From Lachnospiraceae bacterium UBA3273 (GTDB lineage Bacteria; Bacillota; Clostridia; Lachnospirales; Lachnospiraceae), in NCBI GenBank assembly GCA_002362385.1, contig DEUB01000066.1:1-6684 (forward strand): a DNA stretch of 6,684 bases. Reading direction: 5' to 3'. A program made the translations under genes and the position numbers. This document shows, one piece after another, positions 1 to 5,164 of the stretch (the first letter of the stretch is position 1; each line of letters begins with the position of its first letter). The notes under the pieces were generated by a model, which was not told the DNA's origin, did no database searches, and saw only the letters and a list, made by a program, of their open reading frames with translations.

Positions 1-353
1 AATCGAAAATCGGAATAATCCAAATTGATGACCGTATTTTTATTTAACACAAGCCGGATATCCAGATAAAAAGTTTTATCTCTAACAGAATTTCCCAGCT
101 CAATAGGATTGGCAATCTCAATAGAAGTAATCTCCTCCATTTTAAGATGCATTAAAGAAGCAATCAGCGCCTTTAATACCTTTCTGTTTTTCTGTAAAAG
201 AGCTTTAAACAGAAAATCATTTTTCAGGGTATACTCCAGTTTGCCCGTTGCCGAATGAAAATCCATAGCTTTAGAATCTACAGCTTTAGACGCCGCAGTT
301 TTAGAATCCGTAACCCGGGATTCCATACATGATAAAGAAGTGATTTGTTTCAT
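1..353 (-). CDS. Rpn-family nuclease / PD-(D/E)XK transposase-like protein, 5' part only
   Basis: The reading frame opens at ATG 353-351 and stays open to the left edge (117 codons), so the 3' end is outside the window. A GAAAGGA ribosome site (361-367) lies 7 nt upstream and fixes the start. After a variable N-terminus comes the stretch LKNDFLFKALL (about residues 42-52), then KALIASLMHLKMEEI, then NPIELGNSVRDKTFYLDIRL. This is the usual opening of Rpn recombination-promoting nucleases (PDDEXK_2 family), where the D of LDIRL is expected to be one of the metal ligands. Rpn proteins are DNA endonucleases, historically labelled putative transposases, and are very common in multicopy form in Lachnospiraceae. 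Two oddities: residues 17-31 are three SKxxx-type repeats, and the last visible residues read NLDYSDF where the family normally has NLEMQ. The gene may therefore be decayed or interrupted just at the edge. Family assignment is from memory of the consensus. Confidence 0.75.
   Translation of the reverse strand, partial: MKQITSLSCMESRVTDSKTAASKAVDSKAMDFHSATGKLEYTLKNDFLFKALLQKNRKVLKALIASLMHLKMEEITSIEIANPIELGNSVRDKTFYLDIRLVLNKNTVINLDYSDFR
261..305 (-). repeat. Three tandem 15-bp repeats inside the Rpn-like gene
   Basis: On the plus strand, 261-275, 276-290 and 291-305 are consecutive 15-bp units that all end in tTTAGA; the first two differ at only three positions and the third is more diverged. 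In the protein they encode SKTAA, SKAVD and SKAMD (residues 17-31). They sit in the non-conserved N-terminus ahead of the nuclease domain and keep the reading frame, as expected for replication slippage in a tolerant linker. Confidence 0.8.
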
Positions 354-405
354 AGATATGTCCTTTCTTTTGAAAAATATAGAATTGAATTGTAATGAAA
401 TTTGT

Positions 406-427
406 TGGCAGCATGGATGATCTGCCA
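406..427 (-). other. Hairpin in the leader of the Rpn-like gene
   Basis: The arms TGGCAG (406-411) and CTGCCA (422-427) are perfectly complementary around a 10-nt loop. In the predicted transcript the hairpin lies about 50 nt before the start codon. It is not followed by a U-tract, so it does not look like a terminator. A role in mRNA stability or translation is possible but not shown. Confidence 0.4.
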
Positions 428-463
428 TGAAATAACAAGAAATAGAAACAGATTTGAAAAAAG

Positions 464-485
464 ATTATTTCGATAAAGAAATAAT
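464..485. promoter_or_regulatory. Operator-like palindrome over the Rpn-gene promoter
   Basis: ATTATTTC (464-471) and GAAATAAT (478-485) form a perfect 8-bp inverted repeat with a 6-bp centre. It covers most of the -10 hexamer (481-486) and the predicted start site near 474, which is a typical place for a repressor operator. On the minus strand it is followed by CTTTTTTC, so a terminator for transcripts arriving from further upstream is an alternative reading. Simple AT-rich chance is also possible. Confidence 0.4.
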
Positions 486-509
486 AGCACACAATGTGAA
501 AGCTGGCAA
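481..509 (-). promoter_or_regulatory. SigA-type promoter of the Rpn-like gene
   Basis: On the minus strand the -35 box is TTGCCA (509-504, 5/6 to consensus), the spacer is 17 nt, and the -10 box is TATTAT (486-481, 5/6), preceded by TGC to give an extended -10. The predicted start near 474 gives a leader of about 120 nt. This is a strong match for a housekeeping promoter. Confidence 0.7.
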
Positions 510-577
510 GAAAATAATTTACAGGATTATCTCTTTAATATTTTCAATGAACTTCCCGTAATATCCGTAAAAATGTA

Positions 578-606
578 TTTCCAATTCCAATTCAGGGCAT
601 TATAAT
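578..606 (+). promoter_or_regulatory. Probable promoter of the CYTH gene
   Basis: A perfect TATAAT (601-606) stands 17 nt after TTTCCA (578-583, 4/6 to TTGACA). The start would be near 613, giving a leader of about 45 nt with a small perfect hairpin ATTCC-GTCA-GGAAT at 617-630. The -35 overlaps a short direct repeat (TTCCAA twice, from 579). The -10 is convincing and the -35 is weak. Confidence 0.5.
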
Positions 607-657
607 AATAAAAACGATTCCGTCAGGAATGATAAAGACCAGAAAGGAACTATACCC

Positions 658-1203
658 ATGGAAATCGAACGCAAATTTACGGTCCTGAAGCTTCCCGAAA
701 ATCTTTCCTCCTATACCTGCCTCCATATGGAACAGGCATATCTCTGCACGGACCCTGTAGTGCGCATCCGCAAGGAAAACGAAAATTATTATCTCACTTA
801 TAAGGGAAAAGGACTTTTGGCAAGGGAAGAGGCCAACCTGCCCCTGCACGCAGAAGGCTATGCTCATCTTTTAACAAAAGCGGACGGCCTTATCATTCAA
901 AAGGACCGCTATCTGATCCCCATAGAAAAACCGGCATTTGACATGGATTCCCTCGCCGATTTGGGAATCAGTAAAATACCGGATAATCTACAGTTAAAAA
1001 TTGAATTGGACGTATTTACCAGCCCTTCAGGACTCATTATGGCTGAAGTGGAATTCCCTTCCATAGAGTTAGCCAATGCTTACCGCATGCCGGACTGGTT
1101 TTTGGAAGACGTGACTGCCAACAGGGCTTATCACAACTCCAACATCAGCAAGGGCGGTCCTGTTTTTGACCCCGTCCCTTCTTTTTTGGAAGACGGAAAC
1201 TGA
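658..1203 (+). CDS. CYTH-domain (triphosphate tunnel) protein, putative tripolyphosphatase
   Basis: This 181-residue protein opens with MEIERKF, the ExExK signature (E2, E4, K6) of the CYTH / triphosphate tunnel metalloenzyme superfamily. Further family features are VVRIRKE (R36, R38), YLTYKGKG (K49, K51), KDRYLIP (R84), KIELDVF (E116, D118) and AEVEF (E130, E132). These supply the basic residues that hold a triphosphate and the acidic residues that hold the metal. Known clostridial members hydrolyse inorganic tripolyphosphate; others act on thiamine triphosphate or make cAMP, so the substrate here is open. The protein is cytosolic with no signal or membrane segment. AGAAAGGA (641-648) lies 9 nt before the ATG and supports the start. 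About 15-20 residues around 90-110 look inserted relative to the shorter relatives I remember. The conserved domain ends near YHNSNIS (residue 164); the remaining tail is encoded inside the overlap with malQ. Confidence 0.85.
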   Translation: MEIERKFTVLKLPENLSSYTCLHMEQAYLCTDPVVRIRKENENYYLTYKGKGLLAREEANLPLHAEGYAHLLTKADGLIIQKDRYLIPIEKPAFDMDSLADLGISKIPDNLQLKIELDVFTSPSGLIMAEVEFPSIELANAYRMPDWFLEDVTANRAYHNSNISKGGPVFDPVPSFLEDGN

Positions 1204-2662
1204 TCCTCGCAAATTCGCGCATCTTTTTCACGGTCTCTTCATCGATCTGTCCCGGAAGGAGGCGCCATTTCCAGTTCTCTCCCAGAGTGGAGGGGGTATT
1301 AATACGTGCGGTATTATCCAGTTCCAGATAATCCTGGATAGGGATAACCGCCGTCTGTGCAACACTCATCATGGCAAGGCGGATCAATGCCTCCACCAGA
1401 CTGCCATCCCTATAGCAATGGCAGTATTCCTTTACAAATTTCTTATCTTCTTTTGACAGTCCCATGATAAAACCCGCTGCCGTTTCATTATCATGGGTTC
1501 CTGTATAAACAATGGAATTTTTCTCATAATTGATAGGAAGGTATTCGCTGTCTTCAAACCCGCTGAAGGCAAATTCGATGATCTTCATTCCCGGATAGCC
1601 CGTCTTTTTCACAAGATCGCGGACTTCATCCGTCAGAAATCCCAAGTCCTCTGCAATTACCTTGCACTCTCCCAGAGTCTCCTTCATTTTTTCAAACAAA
1701 GCATATCCGGGTCCCTTTTCCCAGTGGCCGAATTCCGCAGTAGGATCTCCGTAAGGGATGGCATAATAAGACTCAAATCCTCTGAAGTGATCGATCCGGA
1801 CCACGTCATAAAGCTCATAGCAATGGGCAATGCGCTTCATCCACCATGCATATTCCGTCTGCTTATGATAATTCCAGTCATACAAAGGATTCCCCCAAAG
1901 CTGCCCTGTAAGGGTAAAACAGTCCGGCGGACATCCCGCCACCGCTATGGGAAGTCCTGCGTCATCTAACTGGAACATCTGAGGGTTCGCCCATGTATCC
2001 GCACTGTCAAAAGCCACATAAATAGGAATATCCCCGATAATTTCAATTCCCTTTTTGTTTGCGTATTTCTTTAACTTTTTCCACTGCCTGAAAAAGCAGT
2101 ACTGCATGAACTTATAAAAGTCTGTCTCCCGGGAAAGCTGTTCCTTATAACGGGCAACCGCCTTTTTCTTCCTCAAACGGATATCCTTATCCCATTCCGT
2201 AAACGGTTTCCCTCCAAAATGATCCTTGACTGCCATATAAAGGGCATAATCCTCCAGCCAGGAGCTGTTCTTTTTTACAAATTTGTCATAGCGTTTTTCA
2301 CTGCCTGCATCAAATCTTGCAAAAGCCAGCCGCAAAACCTTATAACGGCTGAAATACATTTTTTCGTAATCAATGGAGGCCGGATCCCCGGAAACCTCCA
2401 CCAGTCCGCACTCCGTATCCTTTAAAAGCCCTTCCTCCTTTAACATATCCAGATCGATAAAATACGGATTTCCTGCAAAGGTGGAAAAAGACTGGTAAGG
2501 AGAATCCCCATATCCAGTCTGTCCTAAGGGCAGAATCTGCCAATAGCTCTGCCCCGCTTTTTCCAATTGGTCTACAAATTCATATGCACTTTTTCCGAAT
2601 GTTCCGATGCCGTAAGGAGACGGCAGGCTGAACACCGGGCACAATACGCCACATTTCCTCAT
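1145..2662 (-). CDS. malQ: 4-alpha-glucanotransferase (amylomaltase / D-enzyme)
   Basis: This cytosolic GH77 enzyme transfers alpha-1,4-glucan segments between maltodextrins and releases glucose, turning short glucans into longer ones that phosphorylase can use. The 505 residues match the short bacterial and plant type rather than the ~690-residue E. coli MalQ. Visible family motifs are YGIGTFG (17-23), SYWQILPLGQTGYGDSPYQ (39-57), FAGNPYFIDL (62-71), VRIDHFRGFE (288-297) with nucleophile D291, AEDLG (337-341) with acid/base E338, TGTHDNET (387-394) with transition-state residue D391, and ARINTPSTLGENWKWR (452-467). GGAG (2669-2672) lies 6 nt before the ATG. It follows glgP after 64 bp with no promoter or clear terminator, so the two are probably co-transcribed. 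The last 19 residues, ending in the basic stretch RLPKKKGRGQK, overlap the convergent CYTH gene and do not look like the usual family C-terminus. No terminator is visible after its stop. Confidence 0.96.
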   Translation of the reverse strand: MRKCGVLCPVFSLPSPYGIGTFGKSAYEFVDQLEKAGQSYWQILPLGQTGYGDSPYQSFSTFAGNPYFIDLDMLKEEGLLKDTECGLVEVSGDPASIDYEKMYFSRYKVLRLAFARFDAGSEKRYDKFVKKNSSWLEDYALYMAVKDHFGGKPFTEWDKDIRLRKKKAVARYKEQLSRETDFYKFMQYCFFRQWKKLKKYANKKGIEIIGDIPIYVAFDSADTWANPQMFQLDDAGLPIAVAGCPPDCFTLTGQLWGNPLYDWNYHKQTEYAWWMKRIAHCYELYDVVRIDHFRGFESYYAIPYGDPTAEFGHWEKGPGYALFEKMKETLGECKVIAEDLGFLTDEVRDLVKKTGYPGMKIIEFAFSGFEDSEYLPINYEKNSIVYTGTHDNETAAGFIMGLSKEDKKFVKEYCHCYRDGSLVEALIRLAMMSVAQTAVIPIQDYLELDNTARINTPSTLGENWKWRLLPGQIDEETVKKMREFARISFRLPKKKGRGQKQDRPC

Positions 2663-2688
2663 ATTATTCTCCGCTTATCCCTTTTAGG

Positions 2689-2720
2689 GACAGGATGATC
2701 CGTCCTGCGGTCATCCCGTC
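2689..2720 (-). other. Intercistronic hairpin between glgP and malQ
   Basis: On the transcribed strand, 2720-2708 pairs with 2702-2689: GAC, a G-U wobble (2717/2692), GGATGA, one bulged A (2699), then CCG/CGG, closing a 5-nt loop CAGGA (2707-2703). The stem has about 13 pairs and begins 6 nt after the glgP stop. No U-tract follows, and the next bases include a small competing TCCC-TAAAA-GGGA hairpin (2690-2678) just ahead of the malQ ribosome site. This looks more like an mRNA-processing, stability or leaky attenuation element than a full terminator. The wobble works only in minus-strand RNA, which fits function in the glgP-malQ transcript. Confidence 0.6.
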
Positions 2721-2726
2721 ACAACT

Positions 2727-5024
2727 CTATTTCAGCTTCCAAATATCCCTGTTATATTCCGCTATGGTACGGTCAGATGAGAAAAAGCCTGCTTTTGCAA
2801 TATTGACAAGCATCATCTTTTTCCATTTTTCCCTGTCTTTATAATCTTCAAACATACGGTCCTTGGTTACCACATAATCCCTGAAATCAAGCAGTGTCAT
2901 AAACCAGTCTTTGCCGATCAGTTCCTTATAAAGGCGCTCTAAATTTTTCTTGTCCCCTACTTTCAGCATTTCATCGCTGATAATAAAATCTACCGCCTTC
3001 TGAATCATAGGGTCGTTATCATAATACTTCTTGGATACATAATCCCCTTTCTCATAATGGGCGATGACCTGTTCCGATTTTTCCCCGAAAATATAAATAT
3101 TATCATCCCCGACCAGCTCATGGATCTCCACATTGGCCCCGTCAGAGGTTCCAAGGGTCACTGCGCCGTTTAACATAAACTTCATGTTGCCCGTTCCGGA
3201 AGCCTCCTTGCTCGCCAAGGAGATCTGTTCGGAAATATCACAGGCGGGAATCAGTTTTTCCGCATAGCTTACGTTATAATTTTCTACCATCAGCACCTGC
3301 ATATAAGGCGATACTTCAGGATCATTGTTGACAATTTCCTGCAGGCACAGGATCAGGTGAATAATATCCTGGGCGATTACATAGGCGGGCGCCGCCTTTG
3401 CCCCGAAAATAAAGGTAAGGGGCGTGGAAGGCTTTTTACCGTCCTTGATCTCCAGATATTTATGGATAATGTAAAGGGCATTCATCTGCTGGCGCTTATA
3501 CTCATGAAGCCTCTTGATCTGGATATCAAAAATGGACTCCGTATTCAGGGTAACGCCTTCCGCTTCCTTTACATAAGCTGCCAGTTCTTCTTTTTTCTCC
3601 TTCTTGATCTGCTCGATCCTGTTAAGAAAATGAGCATCATTAATTCTGGAAAGCAGCTTCTCAAGCTGCGCGGCATCCTTCTTATAATCTTCTCCGATGG
3701 TATCCGTGATCAATTTCGCAAGGGGTCTGTTACAGGATAACAGCCATCTTCTGAATGTAATGCCGTTAGTCTTATTATTAAATTTTTCCGGATAGATCTT
3801 ATAAAAAGCATGCAGTTCCGTATCCTTTAAGATTTCCGTATGGATCGCAGCAACCCCGTTAACGGAAAAACCGTAATGAATGTCGATGTGAGCCATATGT
3901 ACCCTGTCGTCTTCATCAATGATCTGCACCTTTTCATCATCGTATTTTGCAGCTACCCTTTTATCCAGTTCCTTGATAATAGGCACTAACTGGGGCACAA
4001 CCTTCTCCAGATATTTAAGGGGCCATTTTTCCAAGGCTTCCGCCAGGATCGTATGATTGGTATAGGCACATGTCCTGCTCACAACCTCAATGGCTTCATC
4101 AACGGTAAATGCCTTTTCATCCACCAGAATACGGATCAACTCCGGAATGACCATGGTAGGATGGGTATCGTTGATCTGAATGACCGCATGGTCATACATC
4201 TTCCGCAAATCTACTTTTTTCTCCTTTAATTCCTTTAAAATAAGCTGGGCGGCATTGCTTACCATGAAATACTGCTGGTAAATACGAAGCAGATTGCCGG
4301 CTTCATCGGAATCATCCGGATATAAAAACAGGGTAAGATTCTTTTCAATATCCTCTTTGTCAAAATCAATGCCCTTTTTAACAATGCTTTCGTCCACAGA
4401 CTCTACGTCAAACAATCTCAGCTTATTGATACCGTTATCATATCCGATGACATCAATGTCATATAATCTGGACTTTACCGTCATATCGCCAAAAGGAACT
4501 TCAAAGGATACGTCCGTTTTATTCAGCCAGCTGTCCGGCTCTATCCAATCATTCTTTTCCGCAGTCTGCTTCCTGTCCTTAAATACCTGACGGAACAGAC
4601 CGAAATGGTAGTTCAGTCCGATACCGTCTCCGGGCAGCCCTAAGGTTGCAATGGAATCCAGAAAACATGCCGCCAGACGTCCTAAACCGCCGTTTCCCAA
4701 GGAAGGCTCCGGTTCCGCTTCTTCAATCTTTGAAAGCTCTTTTCCGTATTTCTTTAAAATTCCCTCTAATTTATCGTATACGCCCAGATTGATCAGATTG
4801 TTGGATAACAGCTTACCGATCAAAAATTCTGCCGAAATATAATAAACCTTCTTTGGACCGGCAATGGCCTCTGTAGCGCTGCTCAATCCTTTACACAATT
4901 GTAAAAGTCCAAAGTACAGTTCCTTATCGCTGCACTCTTCAATGCCTTTGTTATAACGGACCGCCAAAATTTCCTTTAACTGGTCTTCCATTTTCATTTC
5001 AATCATTTCTCTCTGCAATGACAT
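2727..5024 (-). CDS. glgP: Glycogen / maltodextrin phosphorylase
   Basis: This cytosolic GT35 enzyme releases glucose-1-phosphate from the non-reducing ends of alpha-1,4-glucans using inorganic phosphate and pyridoxal phosphate. The 765 residues carry YYISAEFLIGKLL (61-73), EPEPSLGNGGLGRLA (104-118, the phosphate and glucose pocket), INDTHP (284-289), AYTNHTILAEALEKWP (320-335), NGITFRRWL (420-428) and QIKRLHEYKRQ (502-512). They also carry the family signature EASGTGNMKFMLNGAVTLGT, in which K615 is the expected PLP Schiff-base lysine. It is shorter than the ~810-850-residue animal, yeast and E. coli enzymes and lacks most of their N-terminal regulatory extension, which matches the compact form I recall from Lachnospiraceae. 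GGAGGAG (5030-5036) lies 5 nt before the ATG, favouring this start over the internal Met codons at residues 7, 10 and 12. It has its own promoter and leads into malQ. Confidence 0.97.
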   Translation of the reverse strand: MSLQREMIEMKMEDQLKEILAVRYNKGIEECSDKELYFGLLQLCKGLSSATEAIAGPKKVYYISAEFLIGKLLSNNLINLGVYDKLEGILKKYGKELSKIEEAEPEPSLGNGGLGRLAACFLDSIATLGLPGDGIGLNYHFGLFRQVFKDRKQTAEKNDWIEPDSWLNKTDVSFEVPFGDMTVKSRLYDIDVIGYDNGINKLRLFDVESVDESIVKKGIDFDKEDIEKNLTLFLYPDDSDEAGNLLRIYQQYFMVSNAAQLILKELKEKKVDLRKMYDHAVIQINDTHPTMVIPELIRILVDEKAFTVDEAIEVVSRTCAYTNHTILAEALEKWPLKYLEKVVPQLVPIIKELDKRVAAKYDDEKVQIIDEDDRVHMAHIDIHYGFSVNGVAAIHTEILKDTELHAFYKIYPEKFNNKTNGITFRRWLLSCNRPLAKLITDTIGEDYKKDAAQLEKLLSRINDAHFLNRIEQIKKEKKEELAAYVKEAEGVTLNTESIFDIQIKRLHEYKRQQMNALYIIHKYLEIKDGKKPSTPLTFIFGAKAAPAYVIAQDIIHLILCLQEIVNNDPEVSPYMQVLMVENYNVSYAEKLIPACDISEQISLASKEASGTGNMKFMLNGAVTLGTSDGANVEIHELVGDDNIYIFGEKSEQVIAHYEKGDYVSKKYYDNDPMIQKAVDFIISDEMLKVGDKKNLERLYKELIGKDWFMTLLDFRDYVVTKDRMFEDYKDREKWKKMMLVNIAKAGFFSSDRTIAEYNRDIWKLK

Positions 5025-5069
5025 ACGAACTCCTCCATCACTAATATATCAGATAACTCCTCTTATTCA

Positions 5070-5084
5070 GGGAATTTTTCTCCC
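5070..5084 (-). other. Hairpin at the 5' end of the predicted glgP transcript
   Basis: In minus-strand RNA, GGGAG (5084-5080) pairs with UUCCC (5074-5070), including one G-U pair, around an AAAAA loop. The predicted start is near 5083, so the stem would sit at or next to the 5' end of the mRNA, about 45 nt before the start codon. Such 5'-terminal hairpins can protect mRNA from decay. The stem is short, so the call is tentative. Confidence 0.35.
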
Positions 5085-5089
5085 ACAAA

Positions 5090-5118
5090 ATTGTACAACA
5101 AAAGGACGGTCTTGTAAA
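5090..5118 (-). promoter_or_regulatory. glgP: SigA-type promoter of glgP-malQ
   Basis: On the minus strand the -35 box is TTTACA (5118-5113, 5/6), the spacer is exactly 17 nt, and the -10 box is TACAAT (5095-5090, 5/6). The start would be near 5083, giving a leader of about 58 nt. The -35 box lies in the loop of the pfp terminator and the spacer covers its 3' arm, so terminator and promoter share the same DNA. I see no catabolite-response (cre) site near it. Confidence 0.65.
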
Positions 5119-5130
5119 CCGCCCTTTTTA
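5096..5130 (-). terminator. Intrinsic terminator after pfp
   Basis: In minus-strand RNA, AAAAGGGCGGU (5128-5118) pairs with ACCGUCCUUUU (5110-5100) around a 7-nt loop, giving an 11-bp stem with one G-U pair (5122/5106). A UUUUGUUGU tail follows. It begins 37 nt after the pfp stop. The plus strand has a longer T-rich tail, but there the same position is an A-C mismatch, so the minus-strand direction fits better, as does gene order. Confidence 0.8.
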
Positions 5131-5164
5131 TTTTTAGCATTTCGTATGTTTCGCCGGTATGTTT

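Larger units (their letters stand above)
354..657. other. AT-rich divergent intergenic region
   Basis: These 304 bp separate the divergent starts of the Rpn-like gene and the CYTH gene. I see no convincing coding region in either direction. The region holds a good minus-strand promoter (481-509) with a palindrome over its -10 and start site (464-485), a roughly 120-nt leader for the Rpn-like gene with a 6-bp hairpin (406-427), and a weaker plus-strand promoter (578-606) ahead of the CYTH gene. Base composition is visibly more AT-rich than the glycogen genes to the right. Confidence 0.7.

Noticed and set aside
301..492. 63-codon minus-strand frame upstream of the Rpn-like gene
   Set aside because: It is a low-complexity AT-rich (Phe/Ile/Tyr-rich) frame that overlaps the leader and the start of the Rpn-like gene in another frame, with no good ribosome site.
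592..867. 91-codon minus-strand frame opposite the CYTH gene
   Set aside because: It is antisense to the conserved CYTH N-terminus, and the plus-strand frame clearly encodes the family motifs.
1148..1172. Possible terminator hairpin GGTC/GACC in the malQ-CYTH overlap
   Set aside because: It has a 4-bp stem with an 8-nt loop and no proper U-tract in either direction; too weak to call.
1493..1969. 158-codon plus-strand frame antisense to malQ
   Set aside because: It lies wholly opposite conserved MalQ motifs and shows no family features or ribosome site; the same holds for the plus-strand frames opposite glgP and pfp.
5043..5051. TGATATATT as an alternative extended -10 for glgP
   Set aside because: It would start transcription at the ribosome site itself and has no -35 match at the right spacing; the TTTACA-17-TACAAT promoter is better.
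5144..5164. Two GTATGTTT direct repeats after the pfp stop
   Set aside because: They are only 8 bp, in an AT-rich 3' flank, with no sign of a mobile element or binding-site pattern; chance is sufficient.
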